Source: UBA7446 sp965656545 | Lineage (GTDB): Bacteria; Bacteroidota; Bacteroidia; Flavobacteriales; Flavobacteriaceae | DNA: 64,000 nt | Reading direction: 5' to 3' | NCBI GenBank assembly: GCA_965656545.1 | Contig: CBFHKZ010000004.1 | Span: forward strand, 62,001-126,000 | Shown: positions 51,887 through 59,533 of the stretch, one piece after another | Position numbering within the stretch: the first letter of the stretch is position 1 | Layout of the letters: each line of letters opens with the position of its first letter | Position numbers and translations under genes: made by a program | The notes under the pieces: model-generated | Database searches by the model: none | The model's input: only the letters and a program-made list of their open reading frames with translations | Told to the model about the DNA's origin: nothing

Positions 51887-52576
51887 ATGCGTTTACTCTT
51901 TCTCTTTTTACTCGTTTCCACGCTTTCACATGCTCAAGCGATACGACTTGGCCAGTTCAATAAGGTAAAAGTGTTTGATGGCATTCGTTTAACCATCATC
52001 CCTTCTGACGCCGACTCCTTAGTGGTTGAAGGAAAAAACAAATCTTTTCTATCGTACAAAAACAAAAACGGAAGGCTGTATTTACGCATGGACATCAAAA
52101 AGCGCTTTGGTGGATTTAACACCACAGTAGCTTTGTTTAGCTCCAGCCCGCTAGAAGAAATTGATGCCAACGAAGGCGCTTTTGTGTCTTGTCAAGATGT
52201 TTTATTTCAACCCAGCATTTCATTAAAAGCACAAGAAGGTGCAGAAATTGATGCCCTTTTAGATGTACAAAAAGTAAAAACCAAGACCGCATCAGGCGGT
52301 ATTGTCAACCTCAAAGGCTCGGCTGTTGTGCAGTATCACAGCGTGGTAACTGGCGGCGTAGTAGAGGCTGCTATGCTTGACTCAGAACAGGTAGAAGTTA
52401 AGGTAAAAGCAGGCGGAAGAGCTGCTGTTAACGCAAGCGAGCTCGCAGAGATAAAGGTTTCCTTAGGCGGATCAGTTAGTGTCTATGGACAACCAAAAAA
52501 ACTAATTAAATCTGTCGCAGTAGGCGGCAATATTGAACAAAAGAACACCCCAATCGAAACTCCAGAAAATGAGTGA
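51887..52576 (+). CDS. DUF2807 (head-GIN domain) secreted protein
   Basis: A 229-aa protein with a signal peptide (MRLLFLFLLVSTLSHAQ). The remainder is a beta-helix-like DUF2807 domain, seen as repeated short strands with Gly turns (SGGIVNLKGSAVV, GGVVEAAMLDSEQVEVKVKAGGRAAV, LGGSVSVYGQPK). Such proteins are common in Bacteroidota and are located outside the cytoplasm; function is not known. It ends eight bases inside the start of the LysE-family gene, so the two are probably one transcript. Confidence 0.82.
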   Translation: MRLLFLFLLVSTLSHAQAIRLGQFNKVKVFDGIRLTIIPSDADSLVVEGKNKSFLSYKNKNGRLYLRMDIKKRFGGFNTTVALFSSSPLEEIDANEGAFVSCQDVLFQPSISLKAQEGAEIDALLDVQKVKTKTASGGIVNLKGSAVVQYHSVVTGGVVEAAMLDSEQVEVKVKAGGRAAVNASELAEIKVSLGGSVSVYGQPKKLIKSVAVGGNIEQKNTPIETPENE

Positions 52577-53303
52577 ATTTTTAGCAGCAATTCCCCTATC
52601 GTTGTTGCTTGTTTTTTCTACCGGCCCAGTCTTCTTTGTGATTGTTGAGACAAGTATCACCAAAGGAGCAAAACGCGCTTTTTGTGTTGATATCGGTGCG
52701 GTAATCGCTGACGTTGTTTTTATTCTAGTAGCTACGTTTAGCGCACAACCGCTAAGAAATAGCTTGGCAGAAAACCCACGGTGGTTTATCATAGGCGGGG
52801 TAGTACTTTGCTCTTTAGGGCTCTTTTCTTTACTGTCAACCTTTAAAAACAAAAAACGTACAGCCTTCGAGGTTGAGGCACTCCCAAAGGGAAATTACCT
52901 GTTTTATATAGGCAAAGGCTTTTTACTCAACATAATTAATATAGGCGTCTTTCTTTTTTGGGTAAGTATGGTTGTCTTTGGCGCGGAATATTGGTTCTTC
53001 ATTTATGTGTTGGTGATTTATCTTCTTTTAGATATCGTTAAAATATACCTCGCAAAACAACTTAAAACGGTACTAACCCCGCTTGTTATTTATAAAATAA
53101 AACAGTTGGTACACATTATTATCTTTGGATTTGGTCTGTTTTTTGTTTTTCAAGGAAGCTTTCCGGAACAAAAGGAGCAATTACAAACCATTATAGAGGC
53201 GCAAATAAAGTGGAGGCACCGAGCGGATTCGAACCGCTGTACAAGCTTTTGCAGAGCTCTGCCTAGCCACTCGGCCACGGTGCCTTTAGGGATGCAAAAG
53301 TAG
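52569..53303 (+). CDS. LysE family transporter, overlapping tRNA-Cys in antisense
   Basis: A 244-aa membrane protein from the ATG at 52569; an upstream in-frame start at 52533 lies inside the DUF2807 gene. About six helices are predicted, starting PLSLLLVFSTGPVFFVIVE, with the LysE/RhtB-type GPVF region. It should export amino acids or related small molecules. The last ~30 residues (KWRHRADSNRCTSF...) are encoded by DNA that is antisense to tRNA-Cys at 53211-53284, and the frame has no earlier stop. The stop codon (TAG, 53301-53303) falls in the tRNA's promoter box. This tail is not a usual part of the family. Confidence 0.8.
   Translation: MSEFLAAIPLSLLLVFSTGPVFFVIVETSITKGAKRAFCVDIGAVIADVVFILVATFSAQPLRNSLAENPRWFIIGGVVLCSLGLFSLLSTFKNKKRTAFEVEALPKGNYLFYIGKGFLLNIINIGVFLFWVSMVVFGAEYWFFIYVLVIYLLLDIVKIYLAKQLKTVLTPLVIYKIKQLVHIIIFGFGLFFVFQGSFPEQKEQLQTIIEAQIKWRHRADSNRCTSFCRALPSHSATVPLGMQK
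53211..53284 (-). tRNA. tRNA-Cys (GCA)
   Basis: The minus strand folds with acceptor GGCACCG/CGGTGCC, D stem GCC/GGC, anticodon stem-loop around TCTGCAAAA with anticodon GCA, T arm AGCGG-TTCGAAT-CCGCT, and U73, which is the cysteine identity base. CCA is encoded. A TACTTTTG promoter box lies just upstream (53295-53302, minus strand). The gene is embedded antisense in the 3' end of the LysE-family gene. Confidence 0.95.
53295..53302 (-). promoter_or_regulatory. TACTTTTG promoter box of tRNA-Cys
   Basis: TAnnTTTG match ending 10 bases before the tRNA 5' end, with a TTG 14 bases further upstream (53317-53319). It coincides with the stop codon of the opposite LysE-family gene. Confidence 0.55.
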
Positions 53304-53349
53304 GATTTTTTTATGGCAACCCAGCACTACCTTACTTAAAACCACCGTT

Positions 53350-53440
53350 TCCCTTTCCCCCTTGGCGCGCGTCACAGAAGCGCGCCAGCGGAATAAAGCT
53401 AGTACGCGCGCTAGCTAACAAGCTACACGCCCAAGGAAAG
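53350..53440. other. GC-rich nested hairpin cluster between tRNA-Cys and folB
   Basis: Inner hairpin GGCGCGC-9-GCGCGCC is at 53364-53386, followed by AGCTAG-8-CTAGCT at 53397-53416. Outer arms CTTTCC..TTGGCG and CGCCCAAGGAAAG (about 53353-53366 and 53427-53439) can close around both. This is the only strongly GC-rich non-coding block in the window and lies just downstream of folB on the minus strand. It might be a folB terminator, a repeat element or a small structured RNA. Confidence 0.45.
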
Positions 53441-53456
53441 CCCCTTTTAAAACCCA

Positions 53457-53813
53457 CTACCTACCCTGTTCCAATTCCACCGCAACGCTTGCGACATGCC
53501 CACCAATAGGCGGGTTTATCTTTGCCACTTTAATATTTGCTAAGCTCACTTGTGCGCTGGCTGCAAAAATGCGATCTAAGATACGTTGCGCGACATGCTC
53601 CAACAGTTTTGAGGGCGTTGCCATTTCTTCGCGCACACAAGCGCAAAGCGTTACATAATCAATGGTATCTGCCAGCTGGTCCGAAACGGAAGAAACAGAT
53701 AAGTCGCCTTCTACCCAGACATCCACTCGATAGTCGCTGCCAATGAGCGTTTCCTCAGGCAAGCAACCGTGATAAGCATAGACCTGAATGTTTTCTACAT
53801 ATACTTTTCCCAT
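53457..53813 (-). CDS. folB: Dihydroneopterin aldolase
   Basis: A 118-aa folate-pathway enzyme that cleaves dihydroneopterin to 6-hydroxymethyl-dihydropterin and glycolaldehyde. VYVENIQVYAYHGCLPEETLIGSDYRVDVWV contains the YHG substrate motif, and TIDYVTLC..ATPSKLLEHVAQRI the conserved Glu/His region. It ends IGGHVASVAVELE. It stands alone, opposite glnS. Confidence 0.92.
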   Translation of the reverse strand: MGKVYVENIQVYAYHGCLPEETLIGSDYRVDVWVEGDLSVSSVSDQLADTIDYVTLCACVREEMATPSKLLEHVAQRILDRIFAASAQVSLANIKVAKINPPIGGHVASVAVELEQGR

Positions 53814-53860
53814 AATGTGTCAAATATAAAAACTTAAACAACGGAGTTGGTCTAAATAAT

Positions 53861-53868
53861 TACCTTTG
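53861..53868 (+). promoter_or_regulatory. TACCTTTG promoter box of glnS
   Basis: Perfect TAnnTTTG 16 bases before the glnS ATG (53885). Confidence 0.5.
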
Positions 53869-53884
53869 CCGCAAACATTTTTCG

Positions 53885-55891
53885 ATGCAGGAAAAAACGG
53901 CGAAACATTTTATTGAACACATCATTGACGAAGACCTGGCTGCAGGACTAGACCCTTCTTTGTTGCGTTTTCGCTTTCCGCCCGAACCTAACGGCTATTT
54001 ACACATTGGCCACGTCAAGGCCATTTGCTTAAATTTTGAGCTTGGCAAGGCATACAATGCGCCTGTCAACCTTCGTTTTGACGACACCAACCCCGAAAAA
54101 GAGGAGCAACACTATGTCGATGCGATAAAAGATGACATCGCTTGGCTTGGATATGCCTGGGACAAAGCGTGTTATGCTTCGGATTATTTTGATCAGCTTT
54201 ATGCTTGGGCAGTGCAGCTTATCAATGAAGGCCACGCCTATGTAGATGCCCAAACTCCAGAACAAATTGCCGCACAAAAAGGCACCCCTACCACCCCAGG
54301 AAGCGCTAGTCCTTATCGCAATCAAGACCCAAAAGAGGCACTCCGGCTTTTTGAGGAAATGAAAGCAGGAAAACATCAAGAGGGCTCCTATGTTCTTCGT
54401 TTTAAGGGCGACATGGCTTCGCCTAATATGTTGTTACGCGATCCTATTTTGTATCGCATCATGCACAAGGCCCACCACAGAACAAAAGACGCTTGGTGTA
54501 TTTATCCCATGTACGACTGGGCCCACGGCCAGTCAGATTATATTGAACAAATTTCACACTCCTTGTGTACCCTAGAGTTTAAGCCGCACCGCGACCTCTA
54601 CGATGTTTTTTTAGATCACTTGGCCAACAGCGGACTGCGACCCAAACAACGGGAGTTTGCCCGACTCAATTTGAATTATACCATCACGAGCAAGCGCAAG
54701 TTGCAGCGCCTGGTAGTGGACGGAAAAGTAAACGGATGGGACGACCCACGCATGCCCACCATAAGCGGACTGCGCCGACGGGGTTATACCCCCACCTCTT
54801 TACGGAAGTTTGCCGAAACCGTTGGTATTGCAAAACGTGAAAACATTATTGACGCCTCTTTGTTGGAGTTTTGTGTACGCGAAGACCTAAACAAAACAGC
54901 TACTCGCGCCATGGCGGTTCTAGACCCTATTAAAGTGGTGATTAGCAATTACCCCGACGGGCAAACGGAAAAGCTTACTACAGACAACAACCCCGAAGAT
55001 TCAAGCGCGGGAACGAGAACAATGCCGTTTTCCAACACGCTGTATATTGAACAAGAAGATTTTCGTGAGGAAGCTAGCGGTTCGTTTTTTAGACTAAAAA
55101 TAGGCGGAGAAGTACGGTTAAAAAGTGCTTATATCATCAAGGCCGAATCTGTGGATAAAGACGCAGCAGGAAACATTCAGACGGTGCATTGCACCTATGA
55201 CCCTAAAAGCTTGAGTGGTAGCGGCAGCCCAGAAAGCCAGCGCAAAGTAAAGGCAACCATTCATTGGGTTTCTGCTGGGGATGCCAAAGAAATATCCGTA
55301 CGTCAATACGACCGTTTGTTTAAGACTTCAAGCCCCGATGGAGACAAAGAGGTTGATTTTATGACACAGCTAAACCCTGACTCTCTGTCTGTTCAAACAG
55401 CTTTCGCAGAACCAATGTTGTCCGAGGCAAAAGCCGGAGACCAGTTCCAATTTCAACGCTTGGGGTACTTTGTCTGTGACCAAGACAGCACAGATGCACT
55501 AAAGGTCTTCAATAAAACAGTTGGCTTACGCGACACTTGGTCTAAACAACAGGCAAAACCACAACAGCAACCACAACAAACACACGTTGCCTCTCCATTA
55601 GACACGCTTCGTAAACTAGGCAAAAAGTTTACTTCCCTCAACGCAGAAAAACAGGAAGCCGCAGCTGGCCAAATAGCGGCATTGGCAAAGGACATTCCTG
55701 CAGCAGCATTAGCTCCGCTTTATAACACAGCCGCAAAGAAAACAGGCACTCGTATAGCCGTTGCCATAGTGTTAGCAGCACATCAAAAAACAGCTGTTGG
55801 ACTAGAGCCAGACGCGATCGATTTTATTGAAAAAGCACGTACAGACAAAAACCCATTATTGATTAAATATGCAGAAGAAGTTACACTATAA
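53885..55891 (+). CDS. glnS: Glutamine--tRNA ligase with C-terminal extension
   Basis: A 668-aa class I aminoacyl-tRNA synthetase charging tRNA-Gln. The HIGH motif is in FPPEPNGYLHIGHVKAICLNF (near 33-52). The KMSKS counterpart is TSKRKLQRLVVDGKVNGWDDPRMPTISG (near 262-288). The anticodon-binding beta barrels end near residue 555. A Gln-rich linker (KQQAKPQQQPQQTH) and about 100 extra residues follow (LDTLRKLGKKFTSLNAEKQEAAAGQIAALAK...). Standard bacterial GlnRS is about 550-560 aa, so this tail is an addition. It is not clearly a YqeY domain, though a diverged one cannot be excluded. The DUF2490 gene starts 23 bases before its stop. Confidence 0.93.
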   Translation: MQEKTAKHFIEHIIDEDLAAGLDPSLLRFRFPPEPNGYLHIGHVKAICLNFELGKAYNAPVNLRFDDTNPEKEEQHYVDAIKDDIAWLGYAWDKACYASDYFDQLYAWAVQLINEGHAYVDAQTPEQIAAQKGTPTTPGSASPYRNQDPKEALRLFEEMKAGKHQEGSYVLRFKGDMASPNMLLRDPILYRIMHKAHHRTKDAWCIYPMYDWAHGQSDYIEQISHSLCTLEFKPHRDLYDVFLDHLANSGLRPKQREFARLNLNYTITSKRKLQRLVVDGKVNGWDDPRMPTISGLRRRGYTPTSLRKFAETVGIAKRENIIDASLLEFCVREDLNKTATRAMAVLDPIKVVISNYPDGQTEKLTTDNNPEDSSAGTRTMPFSNTLYIEQEDFREEASGSFFRLKIGGEVRLKSAYIIKAESVDKDAAGNIQTVHCTYDPKSLSGSGSPESQRKVKATIHWVSAGDAKEISVRQYDRLFKTSSPDGDKEVDFMTQLNPDSLSVQTAFAEPMLSEAKAGDQFQFQRLGYFVCDQDSTDALKVFNKTVGLRDTWSKQQAKPQQQPQQTHVASPLDTLRKLGKKFTSLNAEKQEAAAGQIAALAKDIPAAALAPLYNTAAKKTGTRIAVAIVLAAHQKTAVGLEPDAIDFIEKARTDKNPLLIKYAEEVTL

Positions 55892-56483
55892 TCTTTTTAT
55901 TCTTTGTTTCCTTATCGCCCTAAGCGCCCACGCCCAAACAGATGTAGGTTCTTGGTTGATTTACAAGAACAAACTCAAAATAAACAGCAACACCAGCATC
56001 GATTTGCAATACCAACACCGCAGCTTTGACCTAGATTTGGCAAAAGACCAAGCGCTGTTTACTGCGGGCTTTAGCAGTGTGCTTGCACCCAGCTTAACCC
56101 TTTCGGCAGGCTATCGTAAAATTGCCGCGATCAATGAAGATGGCGCATATCAAAAACTAGCCTTTTCGACTCAACTCAATAAAGTGCGCCTTACCAACAC
56201 GGTTTTTGTAGAAGAACGCTGGATCAACAAAGACCTGCAGCTTCGCTTTCGTTTTGGCCTCACAGCAAGCCTACCGCTTACAGAAAAATTAGCAGTAAGT
56301 CTAAGCGAAGAAGTCTTCCTTCAGAACTCGGGATCTGGGTTTAATCAAAACAGATTTTCCGCTCAAGTATCAAACAAACTTTCCCAGGCACTACGCCTCA
56401 ATACGGGGATTATGCACTGGCAGTTTCCCACCATGAAAAAATGGGTGTTTTTGGTGTCTCTTGCTCACAACATCAGTCTGTAA
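55869..56483 (+). CDS. DUF2490 domain-containing outer-membrane protein
   Basis: A 204-aa protein with a signal peptide (MQKKLHYNLFILCFLIALSAHAQ). The mature part is a set of amphipathic strands (DVGSWLIYKNKLKINSNTSIDLQYQHR.., LTNTVFVEERWINKDLQLRFRFGL) typical of a small outer-membrane barrel in the DUF2490 family. Function unknown. The ATG at 55869 overlaps the glnS stop, so it is probably translated from the same mRNA. A terminator follows at 56484-56515. Confidence 0.8.
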   Translation: MQKKLHYNLFILCFLIALSAHAQTDVGSWLIYKNKLKINSNTSIDLQYQHRSFDLDLAKDQALFTAGFSSVLAPSLTLSAGYRKIAAINEDGAYQKLAFSTQLNKVRLTNTVFVEERWINKDLQLRFRFGLTASLPLTEKLAVSLSEEVFLQNSGSGFNQNRFSAQVSNKLSQALRLNTGIMHWQFPTMKKWVFLVSLAHNISL

Positions 56484-56515
56484 CAAAAAACCCCAACACA
56501 AGGCCGGGGTTTTTT
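56484..56515. terminator. Bidirectional terminator between DUF2490 and SPFH genes
   Basis: AAAAAACCCC and GGGGTTTTTT enclose an 11-base loop. Convergent genes end at 56483 and 56535, and the hairpin has A and T runs that suit both. Confidence 0.8.
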
Positions 56516-56534
56516 ATGTTTAACGCATTAAGGC

Positions 56535-57470
56535 TTATGCCTCACCCGCGTCTTTTTTCTTTTTATGATTTTTCATGGCTTCGCCAATTTGGTTGCTGGC
56601 CGTAAATGACGCTACCATATTGTTCAGCATGTCTGACCCCGCTTGTGGCGAGTTTGGCAATAAGATTAGGTTGGAGTTGGTTTCTTCCCCAATCGACTGC
56701 AGCGTATCGTAGTGTTGTGTTACAACAATCAATGCGGAGGCTTCTTGTGAGTTAATCCCCACCTTGTTCAACACCTCAACAGACTCCTCTAATCCACGTG
56801 CAATTTCACGACGTTGATCGGCGATTCCTTGTCCTTGTAGTCGTTTAGACTCTGCTTCTGCCTTTGCCTTTTCAACAATTAAAATACGGGCGGCATCTCC
56901 TTCATACTGCGCAGCAATTTTCTCACGCTCTGAAGCATTAATGCGGTTCATCGCTTCTTTTACTTGTAGGTCGGGATCTATGTCTGTAACCAAGGTTTTA
57001 ATAATATCATACCCATAGTTAATCATCGCATCGTTAAGTTCTGACTTAACAGCTATGGCAATATCATCTTTGCGTTCAAACACGTCGTCTAGGCGCATTT
57101 TAGGCACCTCTGCACGCACCACATCAAACACATAAGACGTAATTTGATCGTGCGGATAGTCAAGCTTGTAGAAGGCATCATACACCTTGTCTCTGATTAC
57201 CATATATTGCACAGAAACCTTGAGTTTGACAAACACATCGTCTTTTGTTTTGGTTTCTACAATTACATCAAGCTGTTGAATTTTAAGGCTCAGCCGCCCA
57301 GCAATTCGATCAACAATGGGAATACGCAATTGAAGCCCTGATTGACGAATACTATGAAAACGCCCAAAGCGCTCTACAATCGCCGCGGTTTGTTGTTTCA
57401 CTATAAAAATGGCAGACACAACAAACAACAAGGTGCCGAAGCCAATAATTAAATTGATTAAAAAGTCCAT
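56535..57470 (-). CDS. SPFH/band-7 family membrane protein
   Basis: A 311-aa stomatin-like protein. One N-terminal membrane helix (FLINLIIGFGTLLFVVSAIFIV) is followed by the SPFH core (AIVERFGRFHSIRQSGLQLRIPIVDRIAGRLSLKIQQLDV). A long Ala/Glu-rich coiled coil (ASEREKIAAQYEGDAARILIVEKAKAEAESKRLQ) and a hydrophobic tail segment complete it. It should oligomerise in the membrane as a scaffold, possibly regulating proteases or membrane microdomains. No NfeD or protease gene is adjacent. Confidence 0.9.
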   Translation of the reverse strand: MDFLINLIIGFGTLLFVVSAIFIVKQQTAAIVERFGRFHSIRQSGLQLRIPIVDRIAGRLSLKIQQLDVIVETKTKDDVFVKLKVSVQYMVIRDKVYDAFYKLDYPHDQITSYVFDVVRAEVPKMRLDDVFERKDDIAIAVKSELNDAMINYGYDIIKTLVTDIDPDLQVKEAMNRINASEREKIAAQYEGDAARILIVEKAKAEAESKRLQGQGIADQRREIARGLEESVEVLNKVGINSQEASALIVVTQHYDTLQSIGEETNSNLILLPNSPQAGSDMLNNMVASFTASNQIGEAMKNHKKKKDAGEA

Positions 57471-57513
57471 AAAAATATAATTTTGAAGTTCCTATAAAGA
57501 TATGACAAAAGGA

Positions 57514-59016
57514 TCAAAGAACAGAAATAGCGTTCCTTATTCTTCCGAGGCAGCTTTCTTTACCTAGCACATGGCAAATAGCAAACACATCAGGGCCTTT
57601 TAACGCACCAACCAGTGCAATTCGTAAGGGCGCCATGATCATGCCTAGCTTTATGTTGTTTTCATTTGCCCATACCTTTATTGCTGCGCTTAGGGTTTCC
57701 GCTTCTTCGTCTGGAGCATTTTCAATAACCGTCACCACTTCAGATAAAATCCCCGGCGTTTCCTCTTTCCACTGTTTGCGCACGGCCTTTTCATCATACG
57801 CAACAGGCGCAACATAAAAGAAGCCGGCTTCGTCCCAAAGGTCAGTAAGTAGTGTAAGTCGATCTTGTACCAAGCCCACGACATCAGCAGTTGAAACCCC
57901 CGTATTGACCACGTCCTTTTGCTGAAGTAATTTATCAAGATAAGCCTCAATAAGCGTTGCATTTGTTTTATGGAGATGTTGTTGGTTAAACCATTTACAT
58001 CGCTCGGGGTCAAATCGCCCACCAGCCTTGGTTATACCTTCAAGCGAAAACAACGCCACCAGCTCTTCTAAAGAAAAAAGTTCTTCTTCACCACCTGGAT
58101 TCCATCCCAATAAAGCTAAATAATTGACCAGTGCTTCGGGTAAGTAGCCATCCTCTTTAAAGCCTGGCGTGTCTTTGTCCCACCGCAAGGGAAATACAGG
58201 GAAACCGAATTTATCACCATCCCGCTTGGAAAGTTTTCCCTTTCCCGAGGGCTTTAAAATCAACGGCACATGAGCAAAAACAGGCGCCTTCCAGCCAAAG
58301 GCGTTGTACAGAAGTACATGCAGCGCCATTGAAGGCAACCATTCCTCTCCTCGAATTACATGACTGATTTCCATCAGGTGATCGTCTACTACATTGGCGA
58401 GGTGATAGGTAGGCATGCCGTCTTGCTTTACAATAATCTTATCGTCTAAGAGAGAAGTGTCAACCACGACCTCTCCTCGAATTTTGTCAATCATGGATAG
58501 CGACCTATCAGCCTCTTTTGCATAACCCTTAAACCGAATCACATAAGGGGTTTTGTTTTCTATTAGCGCGGCCACTTCCTCAGTACCTAACGACAAACTG
58601 TTTTTAAGGTCACTCCTGTTTTTCCAATTGTAGATAAAGCGCTCACCCTTTTGCTCTGCCGCTTCGCGGAGGTTTTGTAAGTCATCTGCAGCATCAAACG
58701 CCAAATAGGCATTGCCGGTTTTCACCAATAACTGCGCATGCTTTAGGTAGATGTCCTTTCGCTCACTCTGTCGGTACGGACCTGTAGTTCCCGGTTTAGT
58801 TGGGCTTTCGTCTGGGTTTATGCCCAGCCAATCAAGGGTTTCTGTAATGTAGGCTTCTGCCCCATCCACAAAACGATTTTGATCGGTATCTTCAACCCTT
58901 AGGATAAATACACCGCCGTGTTTTTTGGCGAATAAATAGTTGTATAGTGCCGTGCGGACACCCCCAATGTGAAGGGGCCCGGTAGGGCTAGGTGCAAAAC
59001 GAACGCGTATAGACAT
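57514..59016 (-). CDS. gltX: Glutamate--tRNA ligase
   Basis: A 500-aa class I synthetase charging tRNA-Glu. HIGH motif in VRFAPSPTGPLHIGGVRTALYNYLF (residues 4-28). KMSKS counterpart in PSGKGKLSKRDGDKFGFPVFPLRW (near 255). The C-terminal anticodon-binding region ends CLGRI. The window carries both GlnRS and GluRS, so this organism does not need to depend on the transamidation route for Gln-tRNA. It diverges from ybeY. Confidence 0.95.
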   Translation of the reverse strand: MSIRVRFAPSPTGPLHIGGVRTALYNYLFAKKHGGVFILRVEDTDQNRFVDGAEAYITETLDWLGINPDESPTKPGTTGPYRQSERKDIYLKHAQLLVKTGNAYLAFDAADDLQNLREAAEQKGERFIYNWKNRSDLKNSLSLGTEEVAALIENKTPYVIRFKGYAKEADRSLSMIDKIRGEVVVDTSLLDDKIIVKQDGMPTYHLANVVDDHLMEISHVIRGEEWLPSMALHVLLYNAFGWKAPVFAHVPLILKPSGKGKLSKRDGDKFGFPVFPLRWDKDTPGFKEDGYLPEALVNYLALLGWNPGGEEELFSLEELVALFSLEGITKAGGRFDPERCKWFNQQHLHKTNATLIEAYLDKLLQQKDVVNTGVSTADVVGLVQDRLTLLTDLWDEAGFFYVAPVAYDEKAVRKQWKEETPGILSEVVTVIENAPDEEAETLSAAIKVWANENNIKLGMIMAPLRIALVGALKGPDVFAICHVLGKESCLGRIRNAISVL

Positions 59017-59071
59017 AATGGTTTGTCAAAGATACAACGACTATTCATCTTTTATTACAACTCTAATTGAA

Positions 59072-59079
59072 TATATTTG
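59072..59079 (+). promoter_or_regulatory. TATATTTG promoter box of ybeY
   Basis: A perfect TAnnTTTG box ending four bases before the ybeY ATG at 59084. With a start point about 5-7 bases after the box, the mRNA would be leaderless. Confidence 0.5.
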
Positions 59080-59083
59080 CGCC

Positions 59084-59533
59084 ATGGACGCATCGGTGGA
59101 TTTTACATACCAAACAGCTTTTGTGCTTGTCGACGAACAAATGTTTGGCAACTGGCTTACAAAATGCGCAAAGCAGCATAACGCAACGTCCTTGGCCTTG
59201 GTTTATGCTTTTATGGACGACGAAGCCTTGCTTGAATTAAACCTTAAATACCTGAAACACAACACCTTAACGGACATTATTACCTTTGACGACACTGTAG
59301 GCAAAGATGTTTCTGCCAACATTGCCATTTCTGTACCGCGTGTCCGTGATAACGCAGTTGAGCATAATGTTCCGTTTGACGAAGAGTTGCTTCGTGTGAT
59401 GTCTCACGGGCTTTTACACTGTTTGGGCTTTAAGGACAAAACCGACGCCCAACAATCAGAAATGCGAAAAGCAGAGCAAGCATGTATACAACTGTTTCAC
59501 GTGGAACAAAACAAGGAGAAGCATGTTTCGTGA
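59084..59533 (+). CDS. ybeY: rRNA maturation RNase YbeY
   Basis: A 149-aa zinc endoribonuclease for 16S rRNA maturation. The start is the ATG at 59084. The frame is open back to 59018, but that would run through the promoter and the extra residues are unlike the family. The zinc motif is SHGLLHCLGFKDKTDAQQSEMRKAE (near 110-134): two His are present and the third ligand position differs (K rather than H), as in many Bacteroidota YbeY proteins. A perfect parS-like site is embedded in its last codons. It overlaps mnmG by 11 bases. Confidence 0.9.
   Translation: MDASVDFTYQTAFVLVDEQMFGNWLTKCAKQHNATSLALVYAFMDDEALLELNLKYLKHNTLTDIITFDDTVGKDVSANIAISVPRVRDNAVEHNVPFDEELLRVMSHGLLHCLGFKDKTDAQQSEMRKAEQACIQLFHVEQNKEKHVS
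59493..59508. promoter_or_regulatory. parS-like centromere site (16/16 match)
   Basis: TGTTTCACGTGGAACA is identical to the bacterial chromosomal parS consensus (TGTTNCACGTGNAACA) in every position. It lies inside the ybeY 3' end and encodes LFHVEQ there. ParB would bind it to nucleate the partition complex. A second near-perfect copy lies at 61395. Confidence 0.75.
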
